DNA of 63,353 bases from Zoogloea oleivorans (GTDB lineage: Bacteria; Pseudomonadota; Gammaproteobacteria; Burkholderiales; Rhodocyclaceae): the NCBI GenBank assembly GCA_030157785.1, contig JAOAUC010000028.1, positions 1 through 63,353 of the forward strand, written 5' to 3'. Position 1 is the first letter of the stretch. The number at the start of each line of letters is the position of its first letter. The position numbers and the translations under genes were made by a program. Below the pieces are notes generated by a model, which saw nothing but the letters and a program-made list of their open reading frames with translations, was not told where the DNA came from and ran no database searches. This document shows, in pieces, positions 17,729-26,376 of the stretch.

Positions 17729-18392
17729 TCACGCGATAGAGTGCCGGCGTTCGCTATGTAATCGGCAGGCCGGGTCCAGAGGGCAGGGCGGTGCCGTTCT
17801 GGCTGTCGTTCTTGTCGTGCTGGTGGCGATGATGCTTGGTGGCGTTTCGTTGTTGAGTTCGGTGGATACATCCGCGCTTCTCTCTGGCAATATCGGTTTC
17901 AAGCGTCACTCCATCAATAGCTCGGGGCTTGGCCTGAACGACGCATTGAAAGTGATGAAGAAGGAAGCCAATTTTCGCGCCAAGCAGGAGTCCATTGCCG
18001 GATGTCCGCCGCCTGCCGGTACAGGTACGGCTTGTAGCGATGCACCTGTTTGGACCAGCCTTAATTTTTATCCCCGCTTGCTTGAGACCGATGAAAACGG
18101 AGTTCCCGTCGTTCTCAAGGATAAGGCCAAGTTCGATGGCACGTTCAAAGTCGCGCCTGTTACAACCCAGGGTAATCAGACGCGTTTCCTGATTGAGCGC
18201 ATGTGCAATTCCTATGGGCCGTCGACGCAGTCGAACTGCATGCTTTCGGCCTATTCCCCGCGTGGGGGAACAGTCTGGGCCGGGAAGCCTGGGTCCATTG
18301 CATCTCCCCTCTATCGGATCACCGTTCGCACCGACGGTGTTCGCAATAGCCAGACCTATGCCCAGTGGATTGTTGCCTTCACGGAAGAATGA
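17721..18392 (+). CDS. pilX: PilX, type IV pilus assembly protein
   Basis: A 223-residue protein with a hydrophobic N-terminal helix after a short basic leader (GGAVLAVVLVVLVAMMLGGVS) that lacks the usual Glu5, as is typical of PilX. The body matches PilX proteins encoded between pilW and pilY1. It overlaps pilW by 8 bases and touches the start region of pilY1. Confidence 0.85.
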   Translation: MSNHAIECRRSLCNRQAGSRGQGGAVLAVVLVVLVAMMLGGVSLLSSVDTSALLSGNIGFKRHSINSSGLGLNDALKVMKKEANFRAKQESIAGCPPPAGTGTACSDAPVWTSLNFYPRLLETDENGVPVVLKDKAKFDGTFKVAPVTTQGNQTRFLIERMCNSYGPSTQSNCMLSAYSPRGGTVWAGKPGSIASPLYRITVRTDGVRNSQTYAQWIVAFTEE

Positions 18393-18421
18393 GCCAGTTT
18401 TTGGCCAGGAGATTGATCGTC

Positions 18422-21400
18422 ATGCAAAATTCCAGAGTCCTCTTCCAGAGCGTTCCTCGCCTTTCCGGCCTGGGGGCGTCAAGGCTGATGGTCGCCGTGG
18501 CATTGTGGACCTCCATTGTCCCCATTGCCCACGCCGCTGACACAGCGCTTGCCGATCTACCCATTTCGTCCAGCCAGGAGGCTGTCCCGGCCAACGTCAT
18601 GCTGGCCTTGTCGGTAGAGTTCCCGACCGCATTGAGTCACGCCAACTTCAGCCAGGGTAAGGAGGAGGGGGTAGCCGCGCTTCCTGCAGACTCCACGGCG
18701 GATCCGTACTTTGAAACCAAGCGAAAGTATCTGGGATATTTTGATCCGACAAAGTGCTATACATTTAGTGCTTCCGACGGTTATTTCAAGTATTCGAGCG
18801 ACGCTAATTCTACCGATTTCTCCTGCCCTAAAACGTGGTCGGGGAACTACCTGAACTGGGCGACCATGCAGGTTGTGGATCTGTTTCGCTGGGCCATGAC
18901 CGGCGGTGCTCGGGATGTTGACGAGCCGGCCGACTTCACCGGTTCTTCGCCAAGCGGAAAGACCGTTCTGAAAAAGGCTTGGTCGAATAGCCAGGGGCAG
19001 CAAAAGAACTTTCCGAACAAAGTTATTCCGTATTCTTTGATCGAAAAGTATACGGCGATGTCGAAGAGCGGAACCAAGAATCTTGTTGCGATTGTCCTTG
19101 ATAAAGGAATTAACGTCGATTTCAGTTACAGTTCCAATAATTCGGCGGGGGGGAATGCTACAAGTTATCCGGTTAAAGTTCTTGTGTGTGATGGCACAGA
19201 TACCACCAAGCACGAGTATCAGGACAACTTCTATTGCCAGAAGTATCAGAACGAGGATAAAAACAAAACCGTCTATAAGCCGGTGGGCTTGATCCAGAAA
19301 AACATCAACAAGATGCGTTTCGGTGCGGTCAGTTATCTGAACCTTAACAACAGTACCTACGGCGAAGATGGCCTGCTCCAGGCTCGGGACGGTGGGGTAC
19401 TCAAGGCGCAGATCCGGGATACGAAACTGGAGGTTCTGGCGACAGGCGCGTTTCCCAGGGATCCGTTTCCGGATGACAAGGGGGGGGATTCCGACGTCAC
19501 GCGGACGGGGGCGATCAATTTCCTGAATCTTTTCGGCTATAAGTCAGGCTCTTATAAACGTTACGATAACGTCAGTGAAATGTATGCGGTAGCCTTGCGC
19601 TACTTGCTCGGGCCTGCCGGAGTCGGAAACGTAGCCGCGTTTTCAAACATACCCACGGGGCTGACGGCAACACAGGTCGCGAACATCAAGGACGATTTCC
19701 CTGTCATTACCAAATGGGACGACCCGATGTTTTCGGCCCTTAATGGTGGTTCTTGTCAGAAACAGTTCATCATCGGTATCGGGGATACCAATACCTGCTG
19801 CGACTCGAACCTTTCAGGTGGCTATGCGCCGATCGATCCCGCTGTGAGCGGGGAAAAATTTGCCGGGGAGTCCGCCGCCGCCTGGGTGCGAAAGATTTCC
19901 GGCTATGATGAAAACAAGGATTACATTGCCGGCTTGGCCTATGCCGCCAACACGAAAGCCTTGCGCTCGGACTTTCCCGAGATGCGCATCAAGACTTTCT
20001 GGGTTGATGCTCTTGAATACTCGGTCAAGGCGCCAAATAACCAGTACGAGAAGGCTGCCAAGTATGGTGCTTTCACGGAGCAAGCGGGTGGAAATGGTGT
20101 GCCGGATAATGGCGAGTGGAATGCCTTCGGCAATACATACAATAACACTCCGATCCCGGATGCCTATTTTCCTGCTTCTGACCCTGATCGCCTGCTGGCA
20201 GGTCTTTCATCGGCTTTTAGTCAGATTAACTCGTTGGTCGGTGCGGGAGCTGGGGCTGGCTTGACATCTCCGTCGATTCCCGAAACGCTGACAAATGATG
20301 CGATTTTTCAGGCCCGGTATGATTCCCAGTACTGGTCGGGTGATCTTCGTGGGATGAAGATTGACTCGATTGACGTTAATACTGGCGCAATCAAGACGAC
20401 GATGAAATGGAGTGCGGCAGCCAAGCTGGATACGATGGTGGCGGGTGATGGGTGGAGCACCGGGCGCAAGATCGTTACCCTGAAGCCCAGCAGGTCGGGT
20501 GTTCTCGTTGGTGTGCCCTTCAATATGGACAGTCTTTCCGCCTCCCAGAAGACTGCCTTGGGGGCAACTCTTGCTGAGCAGGAGTTAGTCCTGAATTATC
20601 TGAGGGGAGATACGAGCAAGCAGTCGACCCTGTCTGTGCGCAATGCATTCCGCTACCGCAGTTCCGTGTTGGGGGATATTGTTGATTCGGGGGCGGTATT
20701 CGTTGGCCCGCCCAGTGAGGTTTATGTCGATGCTTACAATCCCGGCTATGCTGCCTTCAAATCGGCCAAGGCCGGAAGGACGCCGGTTGTATATGTCGGC
20801 GCGAATGACGGAATGCTTCACGCCTTCAACGCGCGGGTGGATTCCGATGATGGTGGTAAAGAGCTTTTTGCTCTTGTTCCCAACGCTGCTTTTCAGGGGC
20901 CCGATAATCAGCCAAGCACGAGCGGATTGAAGGCACTCTCCGATAACGGGTATCTGCACCACTATTACGTCAACGGCACGCCTTTCGTACGTGATGTTGA
21001 TTTCAACCGTGCAGGTACCTCGACTGCTGCTGCGTCGTCCGACTGGCGGAGCTTGCTTGTCGTTGGTTTGGGAAAAGGCGGGCGGAGCTACGTTGCACTC
21101 GATGTGACCGACCCAAGCAGTTTTACATCGGAGACGGCGGTAGCCGGAAAGGTTCTGTGGGAGTTCACCCATGAGGACATGGGCTTCAGCTATGGTCGCC
21201 CCATGATTGTGAAAACGCGCAAGTGGGGGTGGGTTGTTATTGTCGCGGCAGGCTATAACAACACGCTGGGGACTTCGAATGAAAGCTCTCCAGGCAAGGG
21301 AGTCTTGTTTGTTCTGAACGCCAAGACCGGGGCGCTGCTGCAAAAGATAACGACGGGGGCGGGAAGTGCTGCTACGCCGGCGGGGCTTGCCCACATATCT

Positions 21401-22225
21401 GGTTACGTGCCCGACTATTCCGACATGAGACTGGATCAGCTTTATGCGGGCGACTTGCTTGGCAATTTGTGGCGCTTTGACTTCACCAGCGCGAGTGCAG
21501 ATGTCCCGAATCAAAGCACCCCGATTGCAAAGCTTGAAACCGGCGGGACGGAAGTGGCTCAGCCTATTACCACTGAACCGTTGGTTGAGATCGCTTCCGA
21601 TCTGGTTCGTTATGTGTTTGTGGGGACGGGGCGCTTATTGCATACATCCGACCGTGACAACACACAGCCCCAGACTTTTTACGCGCTGCGGGATGGTACG
21701 GTAACCAATCCTTATAGTGATGTGGCAGGAGCGCCTAATCAATTGCCTAGCGGGGTTGCCTTTCCGGTCAAGCGCGAAAATATGGTCAAGGTCACCAGCC
21801 TTATCGAAGGCGTCACGCAGGCTAAAGAGACGCCTATGGGTTGGTATTACGATCTGACCGGACGACGGGGGACCTTGGCGGAGCAGATTGTCATCAACCC
21901 CCAGGCAAACGAGGGTCTTGTTTCGTGGATTGGAACATTGATGAATCAGGATAAGTGCAATCCTGCTGGCGAGAGCGTGGCCTACGCGGTTAAATACGGA
22001 ACAGCCAAGACCGCCTTTGCGAAAATCGTGGAAAACGCGCGCATTCCCATTGAGTCTGTTTCGTCCAGTGCCGGTGTTGTCGGGCTGAGGCTGGTTCGTT
22101 ATGGATCCGGGATCCGTTTGATGGGCTCTTTCAGTCTCGGCGAGTCTGGCCCTGCGTTTATCGGAAGTCAGGTCGGAGGCGTTGGTGATCCACGCGTCTT
22201 GAACTGGAGAATCATCGGGCAGTGA
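18422..22225 (+). CDS. pilY1: PilY1, pilus tip adhesin / pilus biogenesis factor
   Basis: A ~1,267-residue secreted protein that caps the pilus, antagonises retraction and binds surfaces. A signal peptide is evident (ASRLMVAVALWTSIVPIAHA, cleavage before AD). The C-terminal half is the beta-propeller of the Neisseria PilC/PilY1 family with the signature VVYVGANDGMLHAFNA, followed by SWRSLLVVGLGKGG-like and ALDVTDPSS blades. I chose ATG 18,422 because AGGAGA precedes it by 9 bases and the signal peptide then starts properly; an ATGA overlap start at 18,389 is possible. The N-terminal half, with many Tyr/Asn and several Cys, is the variable part. Confidence 0.92.
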   Translation: MQNSRVLFQSVPRLSGLGASRLMVAVALWTSIVPIAHAADTALADLPISSSQEAVPANVMLALSVEFPTALSHANFSQGKEEGVAALPADSTADPYFETKRKYLGYFDPTKCYTFSASDGYFKYSSDANSTDFSCPKTWSGNYLNWATMQVVDLFRWAMTGGARDVDEPADFTGSSPSGKTVLKKAWSNSQGQQKNFPNKVIPYSLIEKYTAMSKSGTKNLVAIVLDKGINVDFSYSSNNSAGGNATSYPVKVLVCDGTDTTKHEYQDNFYCQKYQNEDKNKTVYKPVGLIQKNINKMRFGAVSYLNLNNSTYGEDGLLQARDGGVLKAQIRDTKLEVLATGAFPRDPFPDDKGGDSDVTRTGAINFLNLFGYKSGSYKRYDNVSEMYAVALRYLLGPAGVGNVAAFSNIPTGLTATQVANIKDDFPVITKWDDPMFSALNGGSCQKQFIIGIGDTNTCCDSNLSGGYAPIDPAVSGEKFAGESAAAWVRKISGYDENKDYIAGLAYAANTKALRSDFPEMRIKTFWVDALEYSVKAPNNQYEKAAKYGAFTEQAGGNGVPDNGEWNAFGNTYNNTPIPDAYFPASDPDRLLAGLSSAFSQINSLVGAGAGAGLTSPSIPETLTNDAIFQARYDSQYWSGDLRGMKIDSIDVNTGAIKTTMKWSAAAKLDTMVAGDGWSTGRKIVTLKPSRSGVLVGVPFNMDSLSASQKTALGATLAEQELVLNYLRGDTSKQSTLSVRNAFRYRSSVLGDIVDSGAVFVGPPSEVYVDAYNPGYAAFKSAKAGRTPVVYVGANDGMLHAFNARVDSDDGGKELFALVPNAAFQGPDNQPSTSGLKALSDNGYLHHYYVNGTPFVRDVDFNRAGTSTAAASSDWRSLLVVGLGKGGRSYVALDVTDPSSFTSETAVAGKVLWEFTHEDMGFSYGRPMIVKTRKWGWVVIVAAGYNNTLGTSNESSPGKGVLFVLNAKTGALLQKITTGAGSAATPAGLAHISGYVPDYSDMRLDQLYAGDLLGNLWRFDFTSASADVPNQSTPIAKLETGGTEVAQPITTEPLVEIASDLVRYVFVGTGRLLHTSDRDNTQPQTFYALRDGTVTNPYSDVAGAPNQLPSGVAFPVKRENMVKVTSLIEGVTQAKETPMGWYYDLTGRRGTLAEQIVINPQANEGLVSWIGTLMNQDKCNPAGESVAYAVKYGTAKTAFAKIVENARIPIESVSSSAGVVGLRLVRYGSGIRLMGSFSLGESGPAFIGSQVGGVGDPRVLNWRIIGQ

Positions 22226-22244
22226 TTCGCTTGCGGATAAAGAC

Positions 22245-22273
22245 TTGCAGGGGCTGAACCGCTCCTGTAGAAT
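22245..22273 (+). promoter_or_regulatory. Sigma-70 type promoter of tRNA-Thr
   Basis: TTGCAG (22,245-22,250) and TAGAAT (22,268-22,273) are separated by exactly 17 bases and end 14 bases before the mature tRNA. Confidence 0.75.
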
Positions 22274-22287
22274 GCGCCTCTCTTATC

Positions 22288-22363
22288 GCCGCTGTAGCTC
22301 AGTTGGTAGAGCAGCGCATTCGTAATGCGAAGGTCACCAGTTCGATTCCGGTCAGCGGCACCA
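22288..22363 (+). tRNA. tRNA-Thr (anticodon CGT)
   Basis: A 76-base cloverleaf with acceptor stem GCCGCTG / CAGCGGC, D-arm GCTCAGTTGGTAGAGC, anticodon loop TTCGTAA (CGT reads ACG), T-loop GTTCGATTCC and an encoded CCA end. Confidence 0.97.
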
Positions 22364-22375
22364 TAAGAAACTAGT

Positions 22376-22407
22376 AAAAAAGCCAATTCTTCGGAATTGG
22401 CTTTTTT
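22376..22407. terminator. Bidirectional terminator between tRNA-Thr and rhlE
   Basis: A run of A, stem GCCAATTC, loop TTCG, stem GAATTGGC and a run of T form a symmetrical terminator. It can stop the tRNA transcript on the plus strand and the convergent rhlE transcript on the minus strand. Confidence 0.92.
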
Positions 22408-22477
22408 CTTTTGTGCTGAAATCTGCGCCCCCTCCTAATCTGTGCGGCGCAGACTTGGTGGGGTGTGCGGCGATGTC

Positions 22478-23965
22478 TTAGTGCTTGCGCCCCAGGCCGC
22501 CCAGCAGAAACGCGATGGGGCGTTGCGGCTTGTGCAGGTTGTCCGTCGAGTCGCTGTCAGTCTTTGGAATGGCAGAGGGTTCTTCGTAAGGCTTGCTGAA
22601 GTCGAAGCCGTCCGCTGCGATATGGCTTGGCTGACGACCACGATGAGGCGCACGTTCGCGCTCCGGGCGTTGCTCACGCTCGCCACGCTCCGGGCGTTTC
22701 TTGCGCTCGCCGGTGGAGGCCGCTTCTTTCGGTGCGCTTTCTGCCGGGGCGTTGCGAGGTGCCGCTGCGGATGGTGCGCCGCGTTTGCGCCTGCCGCCGT
22801 CGGTATCGAAAAAGTCGGGCTCGGGGTCGAAGCCGGGGACGATTTCCTGGCGGATCTCGAGTTTGATCAGCTTCTGGATGTCGGCGAGGTGATGGCGTTC
22901 TTCGGAGCTGACCAGCGATACGGCCTTGCCCGACTTGCCGGCGCGGCCGGTGCGGCCGATACGGTGAACGTAGTCTTCGGCGGTGTGCGGCAGTTCGAAA
23001 TTGATAACCGAGGGCAGGTCTTCGATGTCCAGGCCGCGGGCAGCCACATCGGTGGCGACCAGGACGCGGATCTTGCCGCTCTTGAAGGCTTCAAGGGTTT
23101 CGGTGCGGGCTTGCTGGCTCTTGTCGCCGTGGATGGAGTCGGCCGAGATGCCATGGCGCTCCAGGAAGTGGGCGAGACGGCTGCAGCCGAACTTGGTGCC
23201 GACGAACACCAGTACCTGCGCGTTTTCTTCTTCGTGACGAATCAGGTGAGCCAGCAGGTTGCGCTTGAGGCCGCTGGAAACCGGGTGCACGATGTGGCTG
23301 ATGGTTTCGCTCACCATGTTGCGGCGGGCGACTTCGATCAGTTGCGGGTTCTTCAGCATCTGGTCGGCGAGTTTCTTGATCTCGTCCGAGAAGGTGGCCG
23401 AGAACAGCAGGCTTTGCCGGTTGGCGGGCAGCAGCGCGAGGATGCGGCGGATGTCCGGGATGAAGCCCATGTCGAGCATGCGGTCGGCTTCGTCGAGAAT
23501 GAGGAATTCGACTTGGCCGAGGGCGATGGTTTTTTGCTGGACGTGATCGAGCAGGCGGCCCGGTGTGGCGACGACGATTTCGATGCCGCGGCGGAGTTCC
23601 TGGATCTGCGGATTCATGTCCACGCCGCCGTAGATGCAGGTGCTGCGCAGCGGGAGGTGCTTGGAATACATCTTGACCGACTCGAACACCTGCATGGCCA
23701 GTTCCCGCGTCGGCGCAAGGATCAGCGCACGAACCTGGTGGCGGGCCGGGCTGGTGGATGTGCTGGCGTGACGGGCGAGGCGGTTGAGCAGCGGAAGGGT
23801 GAAGCCGGCGGTTTTACCGGTGCCAGTCTGGGCGCCGCCCATCATGTCGTGGCCGGCCAGCACGACTGGAATGGCCTGGCGCTGGATGGGCGTGGGTTCG
23901 GTGTAACCGGCTTCAGTAACGGCCTTCAGCAGTTCTGGGATGAGTCCGAGTTCGGAAAACGACAT
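22478..23965 (-). CDS. rhlE: DEAD-box ATP-dependent RNA helicase, RhlE-like
   Basis: A 495-residue DEAD-box helicase that unwinds short RNA duplexes in ribosome assembly or RNA decay. Motifs in order: Q motif (YTEPTPIQRQAIP), I (AQTGTGKTAGF), Ia (PTRELAMQV), Ib (TPGRLLD), II (LILDEADRMLDMGF), III (LFSATF), IV (VLVFVGTK), V (VATDVAARGLDIE) and VI (YVHRIGRTGRAGKSG). A basic, low-complexity C-terminal tail (GERKKRPERGEREQRPER) fits RhlE. The start at 23,965 begins MSFSELGL; upstream in-frame codons are not conserved. Confidence 0.93.
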   Translation of the reverse strand: MSFSELGLIPELLKAVTEAGYTEPTPIQRQAIPVVLAGHDMMGGAQTGTGKTAGFTLPLLNRLARHASTSTSPARHQVRALILAPTRELAMQVFESVKMYSKHLPLRSTCIYGGVDMNPQIQELRRGIEIVVATPGRLLDHVQQKTIALGQVEFLILDEADRMLDMGFIPDIRRILALLPANRQSLLFSATFSDEIKKLADQMLKNPQLIEVARRNMVSETISHIVHPVSSGLKRNLLAHLIRHEEENAQVLVFVGTKFGCSRLAHFLERHGISADSIHGDKSQQARTETLEAFKSGKIRVLVATDVAARGLDIEDLPSVINFELPHTAEDYVHRIGRTGRAGKSGKAVSLVSSEERHHLADIQKLIKLEIRQEIVPGFDPEPDFFDTDGGRRKRGAPSAAAPRNAPAESAPKEAASTGERKKRPERGEREQRPERERAPHRGRQPSHIAADGFDFSKPYEEPSAIPKTDSDSTDNLHKPQRPIAFLLGGLGRKH

Positions 23966-24046
23966 GGATGTGGTCACGATCTGGGTGATCTGCGGTTTAG
24001 TGCAGTGCACCATTTGAATAGTTTTCCATTATACATCGCGTTGGAT

Positions 24047-25135
24047 TCAGCGCCGCGTGAGATAGCAGGTTACCTCTTCCCGGTCGTGATAAAGGTGCTT
24101 GATTCTCAATATGTATTTGATGTTTCCGGTGCGCATGCGCTGGTCGATCAGGGCCCGGCAGCGCTCTACTTCCTCGAAGCGCCGTTTCATGGGCAGCTTG
24201 AGGTTGAAGATGCTCCGGCGGCAGCGTCCGGTGGCTACCCATTCGGCCATCAGGGGGGCGATGCGGGAAGGCTGTTCGACCATGTCGCAGACCATCCACT
24301 CGACAGGCTTCTTCGGGCGCCAGGTAAAGCCGTCGGCGCGCAGGTGTTCGATCAGCCCGGTGGCCATGGCGGAAGGGGCGAGGGGGCCGTTGTCGAGGGC
24401 GGTGACACGCAGGCCGCGGCTGGCCAGTTGCCAGCTCCAGCCGCCGGGGGCTGCACCCAGGTCGACGGCTTGCAGTCCGGCCCGCAGGGTCGCTTTTTGT
24501 TCGTCGGCGCTGAGCAGGGTGAGGATGGCTTCGGCGAGTTTGAGGGTGGAGCGGCTCGGCGCGTCCTTGGGCATGCGCAGGCGGGGAATTCCCATCGGCC
24601 AGCTGGATCCTTCGCTGGCGACACTGACGCCCAGGTAGGCGCATTGGGTGCCGACCAGAAACACGTGCAGGCGCGGCAGGTGTGGTGAGTCGGCACGCAG
24701 CAGGCCGGCCTTGCTCAGGGCGGCTTCGAGCAGGGGCGCAAAGCGCTTGAGGAATCCGCTTTGCTCCTTGCCGTCGTTGGTGTCCGGTGTTTCGAGGAGG
24801 AGGGCCGAAAAGCGCGAGCCGAACGATTCGATGGCGGCCAGCAGCGGAGTCAGGCGGTCACGCTCCGGCAGTTCAGTCAGTACCGCAAGAATGTGGAAGC
24901 TCTGGCGGGAGAAGATGAGGCGGGATGTGTCCAGCCGGCGCCGCACGTCGTCGTGGGGCGTGGGCGTGTCGTGAGTCAGCACGATGAATCCGCTTTGGCC
25001 CCGGGCGTCGATCTTGCCTTCGAGTCTTGCGGCGTGGGCGCTGGTCTGGAGTTCGAGGCTTGCGTCGGCTTCAAAGCCGGGGCGGCATTGCACGAGAAGA
25101 CCGAGGGATTCACTGGGCTGGGGAGCGGTCGGCAT
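24047..25135 (-). CDS. rlmM: 23S rRNA 2'-O-ribose C2498 methyltransferase RlmM
   Basis: SAM-dependent enzyme that methylates the ribose of C2498 in 23S rRNA. About 362 residues: an N-terminal THUMP-like region (LLVQCRPGFEADAS) and a C-terminal Rossmann methyltransferase with VDLGAAPGGWSWQL, VTALDNGPL and WMVCDMVEQP. The catalytic lysine of the RrmJ-like fold appears in SIFNLKLPMKRR. ATG 25,135 is preferred to the TTG at 25,144. Confidence 0.93.
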   Translation of the reverse strand: MPTAPQPSESLGLLVQCRPGFEADASLELQTSAHAARLEGKIDARGQSGFIVLTHDTPTPHDDVRRRLDTSRLIFSRQSFHILAVLTELPERDRLTPLLAAIESFGSRFSALLLETPDTNDGKEQSGFLKRFAPLLEAALSKAGLLRADSPHLPRLHVFLVGTQCAYLGVSVASEGSSWPMGIPRLRMPKDAPSRSTLKLAEAILTLLSADEQKATLRAGLQAVDLGAAPGGWSWQLASRGLRVTALDNGPLAPSAMATGLIEHLRADGFTWRPKKPVEWMVCDMVEQPSRIAPLMAEWVATGRCRRSIFNLKLPMKRRFEEVERCRALIDQRMRTGNIKYILRIKHLYHDREEVTCYLTRR

Positions 25136-25284
25136 GGGTAGCAAGGGCGGCAGAGGGGTGTGGCGGGGAGTGTAAAATCCGGAACGGATTATCCGGAGCT
25201 ATATATAAAGGCTCCGGCTGTGTTTTGCGCGGATGATAACCGATCATCGGTCTGCAGCCTTTTAACGCTGGTCCCTGGAACGTA

Positions 25285-26325
25285 ATGATGGAATACCGCA
25301 AGCTTGGCGCCAGCGATCTGCTGGTTTCTTCCGTATGTCTGGGCACGATGACTTTCGGTCAGCAGAACACCGAGGCGGATGGGCACGTCCAGCTTGATGC
25401 TGCATTTGCCCATGGCGTGAATTTCATCGATACCGCCGAGATGTATCCGGTGCCGGCCCGGGCGGAAACCTGTGGTGCCACCGAAGCCATCGTCGGGTCG
25501 TGGCTGAAAGGGCGCCCCCGCGACAAGCTGGTGGTGGCGACCAAGGTGGCCGGGCCGTCGCGGGGCATGGGCTGGATTCGCGGTGGCCCGCTGGCGCTGG
25601 ACAGGGAGAACATCCGTGCCGCGGTGGAGGGGAGCCTGCGTCGGCTGGGCACCGATTACGTCGACCTGTACCAGATCCACTGGCCGGCGCGGAATCAGCC
25701 CATGTTTGGTCAATGGCGCTTCGATGCAGATGCCGAGCATCCTGCAACGCCGATCCCCGAGCAGTTGATCGCGCTGGCCGAGCTGGTTAAAGAAGGCAAA
25801 ATTCGTTACGTGGGCTTGTCGAATGAGCATCCGTGGGGTTTGATGATGTTTCTACAGGCTGCCGATGAGCTGGGGCTGCCGCGGGTCGTGTCTGTGCAAA
25901 ATGCCTATAGTCTGCTCAACAGGGGTTTTGAGCAGACGCTTGCCGAAGTCTGTTTTCGCGAGAGCATCAGCCTGCTTCCTTATTCAGTGCTGGGTTTCGG
26001 GCACCTTACCGGCAAGTATCTGGACAATCCGGGTGCGAGCGGGCGACTTTCCCTGTTTCCTGCTTTTGGCCAGCGTTACGACAAACCCGGTGTGCCTCCG
26101 GCCGTTGCGGCCTATGCCAACTTGGCGCGTCGGCATGGCATGACACTGGTCGAACTGGCAGTAGCCTTTGCGGCGGGCCGGCCTTTCGTCGGAAGTGTCA
26201 TCCTGGGGGCGACTGCGCTTCCCCAGCTTGAAGAAAATCTCCGTGCCTGCGAGAAGCGTCTGGATGACCACATACTGGCCGAAATCGATGCGCTGCATCT
26301 CCAGTTTACAAATCCGGCGCCGTAA
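25285..26325 (+). CDS. tas: Tas-like NADP(H)-dependent aldo/keto reductase
   Basis: A 346-residue aldo/keto reductase, the same length as E. coli Tas. Motifs: MEYRKLGASDLLVSSVCLGT, GVNFIDTAEMYPVP (catalytic Asp and Tyr), LVVATKVAGP (catalytic Lys), YVDLYQIHWPAR (catalytic His) and the nucleotide-binding C-terminal region FVGSVILGATALPQLEENL. Physiological substrate unknown. Divergent from rlmM with its own promoter region (25,150-25,284). Confidence 0.9.
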   Translation: MMEYRKLGASDLLVSSVCLGTMTFGQQNTEADGHVQLDAAFAHGVNFIDTAEMYPVPARAETCGATEAIVGSWLKGRPRDKLVVATKVAGPSRGMGWIRGGPLALDRENIRAAVEGSLRRLGTDYVDLYQIHWPARNQPMFGQWRFDADAEHPATPIPEQLIALAELVKEGKIRYVGLSNEHPWGLMMFLQAADELGLPRVVSVQNAYSLLNRGFEQTLAEVCFRESISLLPYSVLGFGHLTGKYLDNPGASGRLSLFPAFGQRYDKPGVPPAVAAYANLARRHGMTLVELAVAFAAGRPFVGSVILGATALPQLEENLRACEKRLDDHILAEIDALHLQFTNPAP

Positions 26326-26376
26326 ATGTTTGGCTGCTGACGCGTGTTGGCGAATAGCAGTTTCCAGGAGGGTGTG

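Noticed and set aside
22442..24688. A 748-codon open frame antisense to rhlE and rlmM
   Set aside because: Both genes on the other strand have full sets of family motifs; the long antisense frame is a product of high GC content.
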